Shown here: positions 53,077 to 62,381 of the stretch, piece after piece
How positions within the stretch are numbered: the first letter of the stretch is position 1
Layout of the letters: each line of letters opens with the position of its first letter
DNA from: an uncultured Porphyromonadaceae bacterium
Lineage (GTDB): Bacteria > Bacteroidota > Bacteroidia > Bacteroidales > Muribaculaceae
Length of the DNA: 64,000 nt
Reading direction: 5' to 3'
Assembly (NCBI GenBank): GCA_946414395.1
Contig: CAMKOE010000008.1
Coordinates: forward strand, 29,490 to 93,489
Translations under genes and position numbers: made by a program
Notes under the pieces: generated by a model
The model's input: only the letters and a program-made list of their open reading frames with translations
What the model was told of the DNA's origin: nothing
The model's database searches: none

Positions 53077-53515
53077 CGTTCAGTCATTCCGCACGTGAAC
53101 AACTTGAACATTTGAACAAGATGAACACGCCCCACCCTACCCGCGAGCATGCCATCATCGCGTGTGGATACCTGGTAATTATGAGCCGGAAGAACCCTTA
53201 TATGTAAGAGAAACACATGCCCCCGAGAGGACCGCTGGCAACAATGAGCACGGCGGCAAGAGGGGCAAAGACAATATATAACCCGATGGTATGGACCTGC
53301 TGGCGAGGAGTTAGCATGGACAACCACCATCACGGACGATGACCCATTGGAGTGACACCGTAACCTCAAGACGTTACACTGTTACCTTCATTGGCGAGTC
53401 CGATTGAAGCAGTGATATCAGTGCTGGAGAAGCATTGACGTCGCTACTTCTTTTTTTTTCGGTTCCACGGGTGGGAATTTTGTTTTTTAGTTGTAAATGA
53501 GTAAATTTGCAGCCG
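53077..53515. other. Gap after the recombinase
   Basis: 439 bases. I see no convincing gene; a plus-strand frame of 28 codons at 53121-53207 and a long minus-strand frame have no features of real proteins. A small hairpin GTAAC / GTTAC lies near 53358-53376. The right end contains the promoter of the AraC fragment. Confidence 0.4.
53479..53509 (+). promoter_or_regulatory. Intact promoter of the broken AraC gene
   Basis: TTTG (53479-53482), 19 bp, TAAATTTG (53502-53509), 6 bases before the ATG at 53516. Confidence 0.6.
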
Positions 53516-53663
53516 ATGAATGGGACAGAACACATTATTATCCAGGATCGGCTGACGGGAGTTAGCGCCTATGTCGGCTATCTGTGCCACGCCTATTGCC
53601 ATCAGGGGGCATGCACATTTGAGTTTAATAACGGCACATATCGCATGACGGCTGGGGCCTGCC
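53516..53663 (+). pseudogene. AraC family regulator, N-terminal fragment
   Basis: MNGTEHIIIQDRLTGVSAYVGYLCHAYCHQGACTFEFNN and the following YRMTAGAC align with the first 50 residues of the AraC protein at 39485 (HIIIDNTLK...YLCHAYCHSGHCTFERN...FEAGDC). Homology stops near 53660, where sequence of an unrelated gene begins. The sensor domain is cut and the DNA-binding half is gone, so it is not functional as a regulator. Confidence 0.7.
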
Positions 53664-53798
53664 AGCCTCGCCGACATGGGCATCATGCTTGCCGATGACA
53701 CCATCAAGGCTATCGCAGACTCTACCGTCATCACTCCTGGCTGCTGCAAGCGCCTGACTCCCGACGAAATCGAGCAAATCCTCAGAGAATGCCGATAA
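53661..53798 (+). pseudogene. Iron-containing alcohol dehydrogenase, C-terminal fragment
   Basis: In another frame from the AraC fragment, ASLADMGIMLADDTIKAIADSTVITPGCCKRLTPDEIEQILRECR runs to TAA at 53796-53798. The pattern IADST...G...LTxDEIxxIL resembles the last 40 residues of Fe-dependent alcohol dehydrogenases. The rest of the enzyme is absent. The family match is by memory of the C-terminal pattern and is moderate. Confidence 0.5.
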
Positions 53799-53865
53799 CC
53801 ACCAGCAAATAAAGAAGCGGCCCCCTGGCGAGGTCGCTTCTTTCACAGTTCTCTCAATGCCCTAT

Positions 53866-54795
53866 TTACCTTGAAAGGTACTGCTTGACGTCGATGGCGG
53901 CACGGCAGCCGGCTGCGGCAGCGGCAATAGCCTGGCGGTAGTGCGGGTCGGCCACGTCGCCGGCGGCAAACACGCCCTCGACGTTGGTCGCTGTATTATG
54001 CCCCTTGAGCTTGATGTAGCCCTGTTCGTCAAGGTCGATCTGCCCGCCCAGGAACTCGGTGTTGGGACGGTGGCCGATGGCCAGGAAGAAACCGTCGATG
54101 GCGATGTCAAACAGTTCCTCCTTGTCGGTGCCCTTGAAGCGCACGAGGTGGGCGCCTTCCACGCCGTTCTCGCCATAGAGGCCCACGGTGTTGGTGTTGA
54201 ACAGGATCTCGATCTTGTCGTTCTCCTGGACGCGCAGCTGCATAGCCTCGCTGGCACGCAGGTAGTCCTTGCGCACAATCAGATAGACCTTGTTGGCCAG
54301 GTGGCTCAGGTAGTCGGCTTCCTCACAGGCAGTGTCACCTCCACCCACGACGGCAACGACCTTCTTGCGGTAGAAAAAGCCGTCACAGGTTGCACAGGCC
54401 GATACGCCCTGCCCGGCATACTTCGTCTCGTCGGGCAGGCCCAGGTATTTGGCCGTGGCACCCGTGGCCACGATGATGGTGTCGGCTGTGAGTTGCTCAC
54501 CGCCATCCAGAGTAACGAGAAAGGGGCGCTGGCTCATATCGATAGCCGTCACGAGGCCTGACTTCATTTTCGCTCCTAAGTTCACGGCCTGCTGGCGCAT
54601 GTTGTCCATCAATTGGAAACCGTCGATGCCCTCGGGAAAACCCGGGAAGTTCTCGATGGTCGTCGTCTGAGTCAACTGGCCACCCACCTGCAAGCCCTCG
54701 ATGAGCAAGCAGTCGATAGCCGAGCGCACCAGGTAAATCGCAGCAGTGTATCCGGCAGGGCCGGATCCGATAATCAATGATTGGGTATGGTTCAT
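53866..54795 (-). CDS. trxB: Thioredoxin-disulfide reductase
   Basis: Flavoprotein of 309 residues, the usual TrxB length. FAD-binding GSGPAGYTAAIY is at residues 10-21, the redox-active C134-A-T-C137 in SACATCDGFF, the NADPH-binding VVGGGDTACEEA near 150-160, and the second FAD motif GVFAAGDVADPHYRQAIAAAAAG near the C-terminus. It reduces thioredoxin with NADPH in the cytosol. The thiol-redox genes in the neighbourhood (TlpA at 55070 and DsbD at 63175) suggest a loose functional grouping. It follows the TlpA gene in the same direction, 274 bases away. Confidence 0.95.
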   Translation of the reverse strand: MNHTQSLIIGSGPAGYTAAIYLVRSAIDCLLIEGLQVGGQLTQTTTIENFPGFPEGIDGFQLMDNMRQQAVNLGAKMKSGLVTAIDMSQRPFLVTLDGGEQLTADTIIVATGATAKYLGLPDETKYAGQGVSACATCDGFFYRKKVVAVVGGGDTACEEADYLSHLANKVYLIVRKDYLRASEAMQLRVQENDKIEILFNTNTVGLYGENGVEGAHLVRFKGTDKEELFDIAIDGFFLAIGHRPNTEFLGGQIDLDEQGYIKLKGHNTATNVEGVFAAGDVADPHYRQAIAAAAAGCRAAIDVKQYLSR

Positions 54796-54851
54796 TTGGT
54801 GTAAGTTGTAAGTTGTTGTGTGGATCGTGGCTGAGCCACGGTTTAATAAAA

Positions 54852-54956
54852 CTACTTTAGCACTTCATCCAGGAAGTCGTAGAAAGTGGGATCCTCGCCT
54901 AATATAATGCGTGTTATTTTACCCTCGGGGGTTAATGAATACCGATAATAGTTTTT
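54852..54956 (-). pseudogene. C-terminal remnant of a TlpA-like protein
   Basis: A minus-strand frame of 34 codons without a start codon, preceded by TGA, reads NYYRYSLTPEGKITRII then LGEDPTFYDFLDEVLK-stop. The pattern GKI..I..GEDP.FY..LDEVL is familiar from the ends of exported thioredoxin-like proteins of Bacteroidales. No upstream part of the gene is found, so it is a deletion remnant. Assignment is tentative. Confidence 0.4.
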
Positions 54957-54999
54957 TCATTTTTGCTGTTGATAATCTATAAATGACGTTTTTGATGAA

Positions 55000-55030
55000 A
55001 TTCGGGTGGTTTATTACCCTCCACCCGAAT
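55000..55030 (-). terminator. Hairpin after the TlpA gene
   Basis: Stem ATTCGGGTGG / CCACCCGAAT (55000-55009 and 55021-55030), 40 bases after the TlpA stop on the minus strand. The T-tail is poor (TTCATC), so termination may be partial. Confidence 0.5.
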
Positions 55031-55069
55031 CTCCAATATGAACATCACTTGAATTTATGAAAAAACTTA

Positions 55070-56254
55070 TTATTCATTTCCGAAGAGTTCGGCGAGTTTT
55101 TGAGCAAGGAACTCCCCACGGGCATATTCTCCCGACTCGATAACGGTGAGGGTTTCGGCATCAATAAGGAACATGGCCGGAATAGAACGCACCTTGTAAG
55201 CATCGGCAGCGCCCATAGTGTCCAGGAAATTGGGCCATTGCAACTGTTCCTGCTGGAGGGCTTTGCGCCATGCAGCCTCGTTCTTGTCGATGCTGATGCT
55301 CACGACCTCAAATCCCTTATCCTTGTAGAGATCGTAGAGTTTTTTGACATTGGGAATTTCCTTGCGGCAGGGTCCACACCACGATGCCCAGAAGTCGATA
55401 AGCAACAACTTTTTGCCCTGTGCCAGGTCTTCAAGTGTCAGTTCCTTGCCGTCATCGCCTTTTACGGTCAATTGCTTGGCTTTCTGGCCAGTATCACCGG
55501 CTGGCATGATCTCGTCAATCATCTTCTTGCCGTACCAGCTCTGCTGTGCCTCGGGCGATAGAGATTCATAGAGAGGCTTATCATTGGCTGAAAAATAGGT
55601 CCACAGATAGATGGCCATCATCGGGCCCCAATAAGTATCCTTGTTCTCATCGACGATGCCCTTGTAGGTCTCCTCTACCTTGGCAAAGAAATCCTTCTCA
55701 GCTTTATCGAAGGCCTTGTATTCCTCGGTCTCCATAATCTGTTTCTCTCGGGCACTGTCCTTAGCCATTCGGGCTTCGTTAACCTGTTGGATAATCTGGG
55801 CGTGCTGCTCGTGATAGTCATTGAAGAGCTTGTCGAGATCGGCGCGACGCTGCTTGTAAACATTGAACTTGTCGGTCAGCGGTGATCCCTTGACAGTGAC
55901 GTCCCAAGTGTAATTGATTACTCCGTTCTGGTCGGGCTCACCTTTGGTGGCCTTGCCCTCAATAGTGATATCTCCCTTCTCGAGCATAAAGGTCTCGACA
56001 CCATACGAGTCTTTGACCATGAGGTTGACACAAATGGGCATCGGCAGGCTGTCGCCAATCTCACCCTTGAAGGTAAATTTACCGCCATTGACTGTAGCCT
56101 CGGCAATAGGCGATTCATTGTCGTGACTCATAGGCACGAGTTGCACAATGGCGCCATCGTCAAGTCCGGCAACATTACCCTCGACCTTATACTGACGGGA
56201 ATTACAACTGCACACGAGCATGCACAACAGGCATGCGAATAATACGTTCTTCAT
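55070..56254 (-). CDS. TlpA-like thiol-disulfide oxidoreductase lipoprotein with DUF4369
   Basis: Protein of 394 residues. The lipobox cysteine is C17 (LVCSC-NSRQYKVEG). DUF4369 (about 20-130; YKVEGNVAGLDDGAIVQLVPM) is followed by a helical linker and a thioredoxin domain from about 255 with W292-C293-G-P-C296 and the cis-proline in RSIPAMFLID. It acts in the cell envelope, reducing or shuffling disulfides, and would be fed by DsbD. It is the last gene of the ECF/FecR/SusC/SusD cluster, 14 bases after susD. A membership in a polysaccharide locus is unusual, since no glycosidase is present. Confidence 0.9.
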   Translation of the reverse strand: MKNVLFACLLCMLVCSCNSRQYKVEGNVAGLDDGAIVQLVPMSHDNESPIAEATVNGGKFTFKGEIGDSLPMPICVNLMVKDSYGVETFMLEKGDITIEGKATKGEPDQNGVINYTWDVTVKGSPLTDKFNVYKQRRADLDKLFNDYHEQHAQIIQQVNEARMAKDSAREKQIMETEEYKAFDKAEKDFFAKVEETYKGIVDENKDTYWGPMMAIYLWTYFSANDKPLYESLSPEAQQSWYGKKMIDEIMPAGDTGQKAKQLTVKGDDGKELTLEDLAQGKKLLLIDFWASWCGPCRKEIPNVKKLYDLYKDKGFEVVSISIDKNEAAWRKALQQEQLQWPNFLDTMGAADAYKVRSIPAMFLIDAETLTVIESGEYARGEFLAQKLAELFGNE

Positions 56255-56268
56255 TACTCTATAATCAT

Positions 56269-57681
56269 TTAACGTTCAACATTCTGGGTTACAGTACCAT
56301 TGCCTGAATTAGTTACAGCACCCATGGGGAAGGGCATTACCCACATGTGACTGTTGGGCGAGAGCGAGTAGTTCTTGCCACCCTCGACCTTGGTCAAGGT
56401 GCGGGCATGAGCCGGCTCAAGGTTTAAGCGACGAGCGTCACAGAAAGGGATGATCGTCTGTACCAAGGCATCATCCTTGACCTTGACGATCAAGTCGATA
56501 GCGGCATCGGCACTGGCAGCGGTCAAGTCTTGGTAGAACTCGGGAAGGATGCGTTTCTGGCGCACCTTGTTGAGCACCTCCATCGCGCCAGCGACATTGC
56601 CCGTGCGGGCCAGGCACTCGGCTTGGATGAGATAGACCTCGGTTGTCGTCAAGCCGCCACGGTTATAGTAACCGCCCGTGTTGGGGTTGTAATAGGTGGC
56701 ACCTGCCATGGTGCGGATTTTCCAGCGGCTCATGAAGTGGGCATCGCCCTGTTCAAAGCGGCTGCCGCGGTCTTCACGCATCTGCAGGTCATTGCCCGAG
56801 TAGGAATTATTACCATGACAAAAGATGTAGTTCTCCACATAGTCAAAGCCCATGGGCGAAGTGATCGTCTGATAGACGTCAGGGGCACTCAGTATGTCAG
56901 CATTGTCATTGTAGAACTGTACCCAGTCAAACAGTTGATTATTGCGTTTCAGCGCCTCATCGGCATTGGTCAGGGCTTCCTGGTAGTGGCCCATCTGCAG
57001 GTGGACGCGTGCGGCCAGCGCATAGGCGGTCGCCTTATCGGCATAGAGCACGTTCAATGCCTTTTCGGGCAGTGCAGGCAAAGCCTCGTTAATATCCTGA
57101 AGAATGAAATCATAGATTCCCTGGACCGAAGGCTGCGTGTAGGAAGCACCCACCTCGGCACTGGTAATCAGGGGCACACCGCCATCGGTAGCCGCTGTCG
57201 CTGCGTCATAGGTCTTGGAATAATAGTTCACGAGGGTGAAATACTTCATGGCCCTCAAGATCTTGGCCTGTGCTACAACTTGCCCCCGCTCGGCATCGGT
57301 GGCTTCGGTCGCTGTGGGCGCATTCTCGATAAGCAGGTTGGCGGTAGAGATACCGGCATATCCATTGTAATAGGTTGTCTCATCACTCTTGTTCATGGCA
57401 ACGCGGTCAGCATCCTCATTCCAGAAGTAGTTGGCATTCCACAACTCATAATAGGACAGGTTGCCATCCGAGACATAGCGATCGTTGAGCAGGAGGATCG
57501 CCTGTGTCACATCTTCACGGCAGTTAGTGTACTCATCGGCAAGCATGACCGAGAAGTCGTTGAGCGTGGTGGGAATCTTCTGTCCCTTAGGCACATTGCT
57601 CAGATAATCATCACAACTGCACAAGCATGCAAGCAGCACCAGGCAGGATCCTAAAAGCAGTCTATTTATCTTAGTTTTCAT
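56269..57681 (-). CDS. SusD-like lipoprotein (ECF-linked unit)
   Basis: Protein of 470 residues. Lipobox cysteine C23 (CLCSC-DDYLS); the DDYL motif is typical of SusD N-termini. SusD elements are visible: RAMKYFTLVNYYSKTYD, DINEALPALPEKALNVLYADKATAYALAARVHLQMGHYQEALTNADEAL, and GLTTTEVYLIQAECLARTGNVAGAMEVLNKVRQKR. ATG 57681 is used; the frame extends to a TTG at 57690. It partners the STN-SusC transporter 42 bases upstream. The ligand is unknown. Confidence 0.9.
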   Translation of the reverse strand: MKTKINRLLLGSCLVLLACLCSCDDYLSNVPKGQKIPTTLNDFSVMLADEYTNCREDVTQAILLLNDRYVSDGNLSYYELWNANYFWNEDADRVAMNKSDETTYYNGYAGISTANLLIENAPTATEATDAERGQVVAQAKILRAMKYFTLVNYYSKTYDAATAATDGGVPLITSAEVGASYTQPSVQGIYDFILQDINEALPALPEKALNVLYADKATAYALAARVHLQMGHYQEALTNADEALKRNNQLFDWVQFYNDNADILSAPDVYQTITSPMGFDYVENYIFCHGNNSYSGNDLQMREDRGSRFEQGDAHFMSRWKIRTMAGATYYNPNTGGYYNRGGLTTTEVYLIQAECLARTGNVAGAMEVLNKVRQKRILPEFYQDLTAASADAAIDLIVKVKDDALVQTIIPFCDARRLNLEPAHARTLTKVEGGKNYSLSPNSHMWVMPFPMGAVTNSGNGTVTQNVER

Positions 57682-57723
57682 ATCTCTCAATATTATAGTT
57701 GTTAGTTGTTATTTTCCGGTTTT

Positions 57724-60700
57724 TTAGAAATCCAGATAGAGGCCGAAGACATAGTTGGGTGCATTGTAGCCACCCAACAGGTACTTGGCCGAGGTGCTCT
57801 TGGCAAACGTCACGGCATTCTCCACATTGAACTGGAGGCGCGCACGGCTCAGGCTGATGTTACGCAGCCAAGCGTTGGGGAGGTTGTAGGCCAGCGAGAT
57901 ATTAGCAAGGCGCAGATTGGTCGCGCTGATGACATTATTGTCGGCATAGCCGTAAATCGTGCGCGACGCATCGCTGAACAAGGGGTTCTCGCCAAAGATG
58001 GCTGCGGGTATGTCGGTCTTGACCTCATCACCAGGATGACGCCATCGGTTGGTTATATCCTTGTTGACTGCACCCAAAGAGGTCACATAACTCCACAGCG
58101 TGTAGTTATAAGCCGAGTTAAGCATTGGCAGGTCGGTATTGCGCATCTTGTGTCCACCCTGGAACAGCCACATACAAGACAAGTCAAACTGCTTGTAGCC
58201 CAGATTGAGGTGGAGCGATGCCATGTGCATTGGCTCGGTGCTGCCTGCATAGATGATAGCGGCCAAGTCCGAAGGATTAGAAGCCGTTGCATTACCCGAA
58301 GCATCCAGCACCTGAGGCAGACCTTCGGCGCTCAAGCCAGCCCACTTATAGGCATAGATGGCATTGTAAGGATTGCCCACGATGGGATAAGCATCGGGAT
58401 AGTCAAGCTGGAGGAAATAAACCGGAGCCTCCACATTGACATAAACCACCTTATTATTGTTATAGCTGTAGGTTGCCGTAGCATCAAAACGGAAGTCGGC
58501 AGTACGGACAATCTGACCGTTCAAGGTGAGTTCCACACCACGGTTACGCATCTTGCCATTGTTAATGCTATAGGTCGTGTAACCGAAACCCTCGGTAGGC
58601 ACGCCCATCGTGTTGGCCAGCAGGTCAGTACCCATCTTGTTGTAGAACTCAATGCTACCGTTCAGGCGATTGTTCAGCACTGCGAAGTCCAGACCGATGT
58701 TGGTCGTGGTGGTTTTCTCCCAACGCAGGGTGGGATTGGGACGGGTGTTCACCGAGCCATAAACACCGCCCACGTTGGCGTTATTGTAATAGCTTGCTGT
58801 CATATAGGGGGCTGCATCCTTGGCGATATTACCGGCAATACCATAAGATGCACGAAGCTTAAGACGGTCCACCCAGCTGACATGGAACCACGGTTCACGG
58901 TCGATGTTCCATCCGGCGCCAATGCTCCAAATGGGCTTGTTCTGGTACTTGGAGCCCGTTCCCCACAAGTTGGAGCGGTCCCAACGGATGCTTGCCGAGA
59001 GCATGTACTTGTTGTCATAGGTATAGGCTGCATTGGCAAAGAAGGACACGAAGCGGTTGTCGATATTACGCAGACTGGCAAAGTCGCTGGGGTTCAAGCC
59101 GTAGCCACCCATCAGGCCATAGGTATTATACAGCACATTCTGGTCAACCAGCGAGAAGGTGAGCATGTCGGGGTCATAATTATAGAGCGTGTTGTTGTCA
59201 TAGTCGATGACCGTCTTGCGCACCTCATGACCCAGCAAGGCAACCAAATTGTGCTTGTCGGCAAAAGTATTCTCGTAATTCAACTGCTGACGGAAAGTGT
59301 AGGCCTTGGACGTCTGGTTAGAGCGGTAATAAATGTGACCCAGGGGCACATTCAGCGTTGCCTCGCCTGTACCATAGTCATCGCTGGCATACTGACCGAC
59401 CAAATTACGGACATAATAACTGTCCTTGTCATAGAGCTGATGCGCCTTGTCGTAGGCATACTCATACTGGAACATCACATTGTACTTGAAGTTCATTGGC
59501 AGATCGATATCCAGCTTGGCGTAATTGCGGCTGATGAACTCATTAGTGGTGCGGATATTGCGGCCAATTTCATCAAGCGGGGTGATGTTGTAATCGGGAA
59601 GACCATAACCCATGAGAATTGCAAGGTCTGACGCTCCAAGTCGGGATTCCTGGGTGGAGGTAAAATTGGTGCCGTCGTCGTTGCGCAGGCGGTCATAAGG
59701 CATATAGGAGTAACCGGGGTTCATGGGATCATAGGTTTGCAGGTTACTCTTCTTGTAATAGGTATAAGTTCCGACGTTCAGCGTCAACCAGTCGGTAATA
59801 TCCAGCTGGTCACGCAGGTCGATATCCCACGAATTGTCGTTGGTGAACTTGTCGTTCATCTTGTTGTTGCGGTAGGTGACAGCAGCACGGAAGTTATTGT
59901 TGTCACTTGCACGGCCCACGCTCAGGTGATACTGCTGGTAGAAGGCGTCACGCTTGGCATACTTGGCCACATCATCGAAGTAGCGGTAGCCCATCGATGC
60001 GAGCTGATTCAAACGGCTCTCCATTTCGCTTTGCGAGATGTTACCTGCATAGTAGTTGGCAATGGTCTGAATACCTTGTGAGGTATAGACCTTGTCGTCG
60101 ATGATAGAGCGGGCATAGTCGGCAGCGCCATCGCCCTGCAGGTTGGGGTTAGTTGCGGCCCACTCGCGCTCCAGGTCGATGATGTCGGCGGCATCAGTCA
60201 AGCGGCTCTTGTTAAAGGAATAGGGATGCCAGGTCAACGATGTGTTAAAAGACACATTGGTGCGCTTGCCCTTGGCCTTCTTGGTCACAATGACAACGAC
60301 ACCATTGGCGGCACGGGCACCATAGATGCTGGCTGCAGCCGCATCCTTGAGAATGGTAATGCTCTCAATCTCATTGACATCGATATTGGGCACGTTTTCG
60401 TTTAGCCCACCCCACTCGTCATAGCGAGTCGATTCGACGGGGAAGCCATCGATCACATACAACGGGTTGGTCACACCATTCATCGTTGTGGTACCACGAA
60501 TGAGATTGCTGTTGGTGTTGAAACCGGCGACCTCACCCTCAAGCAACTGGGACAAATTATCATAACGCTTGTTAATGAGATTGTCGGCAGTCACCTTGGC
60601 AAACGAACCCGTGGCTCTCTCCTTGGAAATCTGCTGATAACCCGTCACCACCACATCGTCCATGACATTGGCGTTATCCTCGAGGATGAGCACACTGTTG

Positions 60701-61221
60701 CTGGAAGTGGCCTTGCGCTCAACGGTTTTCTTGCCGATGTAGGTATACACGAGCGTGCTGTTGGGATCAACACCCTCCAGCATATAGTTACCGTCCATGT
60801 CAGTCACGGTGCCGATGTCGGTGCCCGAGACGCGCACGGTAACACCGATGAGCGGTTCACCATCGGCATCCACAACTTGACCCTTGACCGTACGCTTGGG
60901 GGCATCGGCATCAGCGCGGTTTCCGCTCTTGGAAACCTGGATGAAGCGGCCGTCAACTTTACTGGTCAGTGGCAGGCCCTTGATGAGTGCCTTAACCGCA
61001 TTGGGAGCGGTGGCGTTAGTCACATCGACTGTCACCTTGTAATCTTTGACAGCCTCATAGGGATAATTGATCTTGTAATAACCTGATTGTTGCTCCACTT
61101 GCCTGAAAGCGTTGGGCAACGGCGTCTGGCTGACCTTGAGAGTCACCTTCTGCCCCTGTGCCAGCACCGCCAAAGGCAGTATCAGCAGGCACAACAATGT
61201 GATGAGTTTTCTCTTGTTCAT
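57724..61221 (-). CDS. SusC-like TonB-dependent transporter with STN signalling domain
   Basis: Outer-membrane receptor of 1165 residues. Signal peptide 1-21; STN domain (about 25-100; KVTLKVSQTPLPNAFRQVEQQSGYYKINY) that contacts the FecR anti-sigma factor in the periplasm; carboxypeptidase D regulatory-like domain (about 110-185; KGQVVDADGEPLIGVTVRVSG); plug (NVMDDVVVTGYQQISKERATGSF, NPLYVIDGFPVES, ILKDAAAASIYGARAANGVVVIVTKK); barrel ending in YVFGLYLDF. The adjacent ECF sigma and FecR genes complete a ligand-driven trans-envelope relay that should regulate this operon. The cargo is unknown. Confidence 0.93.
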   Translation of the reverse strand: MNKRKLITLLCLLILPLAVLAQGQKVTLKVSQTPLPNAFRQVEQQSGYYKINYPYEAVKDYKVTVDVTNATAPNAVKALIKGLPLTSKVDGRFIQVSKSGNRADADAPKRTVKGQVVDADGEPLIGVTVRVSGTDIGTVTDMDGNYMLEGVDPNSTLVYTYIGKKTVERKATSSNSVLILEDNANVMDDVVVTGYQQISKERATGSFAKVTADNLINKRYDNLSQLLEGEVAGFNTNSNLIRGTTTMNGVTNPLYVIDGFPVESTRYDEWGGLNENVPNIDVNEIESITILKDAAAASIYGARAANGVVVIVTKKAKGKRTNVSFNTSLTWHPYSFNKSRLTDAADIIDLEREWAATNPNLQGDGAADYARSIIDDKVYTSQGIQTIANYYAGNISQSEMESRLNQLASMGYRYFDDVAKYAKRDAFYQQYHLSVGRASDNNNFRAAVTYRNNKMNDKFTNDNSWDIDLRDQLDITDWLTLNVGTYTYYKKSNLQTYDPMNPGYSYMPYDRLRNDDGTNFTSTQESRLGASDLAILMGYGLPDYNITPLDEIGRNIRTTNEFISRNYAKLDIDLPMNFKYNVMFQYEYAYDKAHQLYDKDSYYVRNLVGQYASDDYGTGEATLNVPLGHIYYRSNQTSKAYTFRQQLNYENTFADKHNLVALLGHEVRKTVIDYDNNTLYNYDPDMLTFSLVDQNVLYNTYGLMGGYGLNPSDFASLRNIDNRFVSFFANAAYTYDNKYMLSASIRWDRSNLWGTGSKYQNKPIWSIGAGWNIDREPWFHVSWVDRLKLRASYGIAGNIAKDAAPYMTASYYNNANVGGVYGSVNTRPNPTLRWEKTTTTNIGLDFAVLNNRLNGSIEFYNKMGTDLLANTMGVPTEGFGYTTYSINNGKMRNRGVELTLNGQIVRTADFRFDATATYSYNNNKVVYVNVEAPVYFLQLDYPDAYPIVGNPYNAIYAYKWAGLSAEGLPQVLDASGNATASNPSDLAAIIYAGSTEPMHMASLHLNLGYKQFDLSCMWLFQGGHKMRNTDLPMLNSAYNYTLWSYVTSLGAVNKDITNRWRHPGDEVKTDIPAAIFGENPLFSDASRTIYGYADNNVISATNLRLANISLAYNLPNAWLRNISLSRARLQFNVENAVTFAKSTSAKYLLGGYNAPNYVFGLYLDF

Positions 61222-61271
61222 TTGAAATACAGATTTAGTTTAAGATTCAACTTATTCTGTCCTTAATACTG

Positions 61272-61304
61272 AGAAAAAATAAGCGGGGTACAAGACTCCG
61301 CTTA
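61272..61304 (-). terminator. Terminator between FecR and susC
   Basis: On the minus strand TAAGCGG / CCGCTTA (arms at 61298-61304 and 61280-61286) is followed by six T residues. It separates the regulator transcript from the susC operon, whose own ECF-type promoter should lie at about 61222-61271. Confidence 0.72.
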
Positions 61305-61327
61305 ATATCTTGACAATTTAACATTTT

Positions 61328-62377
61328 TTAATCAATGACAATCACACCGCCTTCTATGCGGGCATGGACAATGCCTAATGCATTCAGGTTGGCGATGGCT
61401 TCGCCCAGGCTCTTGTTGCGCTCGACGACAAAATGCAATCGCACATGCATTTTGCTCGTGTCATCAAACGACACGTTCACACCATACCACCGTGCCAGTT
61501 CCTGCATGATATTGAAAAGCGACTGGTTATCAAAATAGAAGAAACCTTCTTTCCACTGTGTGTAGGGGTAGGTGTCAACTGTCTTGACGGCCAGTTGCGA
61601 GCCGGCCAGTGAGGCCTGTTGGCCTGGCGTGAGCACTTGGTCGGCTTCTTGGCACTTGACAAGCACGCGGCCCGACACCAGCGTGACCGAGGCATCACGG
61701 CCTGAACGCGCCCGCACATTGAATGCGGTACCCAATACCCTCGTCGTGAGGAAGTCGCTATAGACGATGAAGGGACGTTTGGGGTCTCGCGTCACCTCAA
61801 AATAGGCTTCGCCCTGTAGCCGCACCTCGCGCATGTCGCCGGTGAAGCGGTCGGGAAATTCCAGGTGGCTCTCGGCATTGAGCCACACCTGTGTGCCATC
61901 TGCAAGCGTCAGGTGATAATCCTTGCCGCGTGGTGTGGATAGTGCCATCAGTTGAACGGGGGCACTGGAGGGTTGATCCAGCTTCATCTGACTGCCGCTC
62001 GCCTGCTGTTGCTTGCCATCGGCAGTTGACAGGGTGACATCATCAATCTCATCGGGAACATTGATGGCAAATGATGTTGCATCTACATGAGCGACACTTG
62101 TCGTTGGGCTTGTCCAGAACCTATATCCAATAATAAGCGCCAGAGTCGCCGCAATGCCAGCAACCCAGCGAACCCATGACCGAGTATACATCGGCACAAC
62201 CCCATCTGCGTCGGTATCATTCTCATCGGTGAGTTCTAATTTCTCTCTGACTTCCTGCCACTGCCCATCAATATCGGGACATGAGACGTGTTCACGAGAT
62301 AATGCCTCGCGCAATTCCCATTGCTCATGAGGATTGAGCGGTTGAGGTTCTTCTATGTTCTTGTTATCCTGTTTCAT
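61328..62377 (-). CDS. FecR-type anti-sigma factor
   Basis: Protein of 349 residues. The cytosolic N-terminus (1-66) has the sigma-binding helix region (HEQWELREALSREH). One transmembrane helix lies at about 68-88. The periplasmic FecR domain (about 155-255; LSTPRGKDYHLTLADGTQVWLNAESHLEFPDRF, VRLQGEAYFEVTRDPKRPFIV) and a C-terminal DUF4974-type STN-like domain (FDNQSLFNIMQELARWYGVNVSFDD) are complete. ATG 62377 lies 4 bases after the sigma stop; an upstream in-frame start at 62416 would add a stretch within the sigma gene. It relays the SusC occupancy signal to the sigma factor. Confidence 0.93.
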   Translation of the reverse strand: MKQDNKNIEEPQPLNPHEQWELREALSREHVSCPDIDGQWQEVREKLELTDENDTDADGVVPMYTRSWVRWVAGIAATLALIIGYRFWTSPTTSVAHVDATSFAINVPDEIDDVTLSTADGKQQQASGSQMKLDQPSSAPVQLMALSTPRGKDYHLTLADGTQVWLNAESHLEFPDRFTGDMREVRLQGEAYFEVTRDPKRPFIVYSDFLTTRVLGTAFNVRARSGRDASVTLVSGRVLVKCQEADQVLTPGQQASLAGSQLAVKTVDTYPYTQWKEGFFYFDNQSLFNIMQELARWYGVNVSFDDTSKMHVRLHFVVERNKSLGEAIANLNALGIVHARIEGGVIVID

Positions 62378-62381
62378 TTCA

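Noticed and set aside
53073..53369. 98-codon minus-strand ORF after the recombinase
   Set aside because: Composition is unlike neighbouring genes, with no signal, domain or promoter; treated as chance.
56530..57654. 374-codon plus-strand ORF opposite the second susD
   Set aside because: Shadow frame. The minus strand codes a complete SusD-like lipoprotein.
57706..59631. 641-codon plus-strand ORF opposite susC
   Set aside because: It mirrors the minus-strand SusC gene, whose STN, plug and barrel motifs are unmistakable. The plus-strand product is a low-complexity Val/Ile/His-rich shadow.
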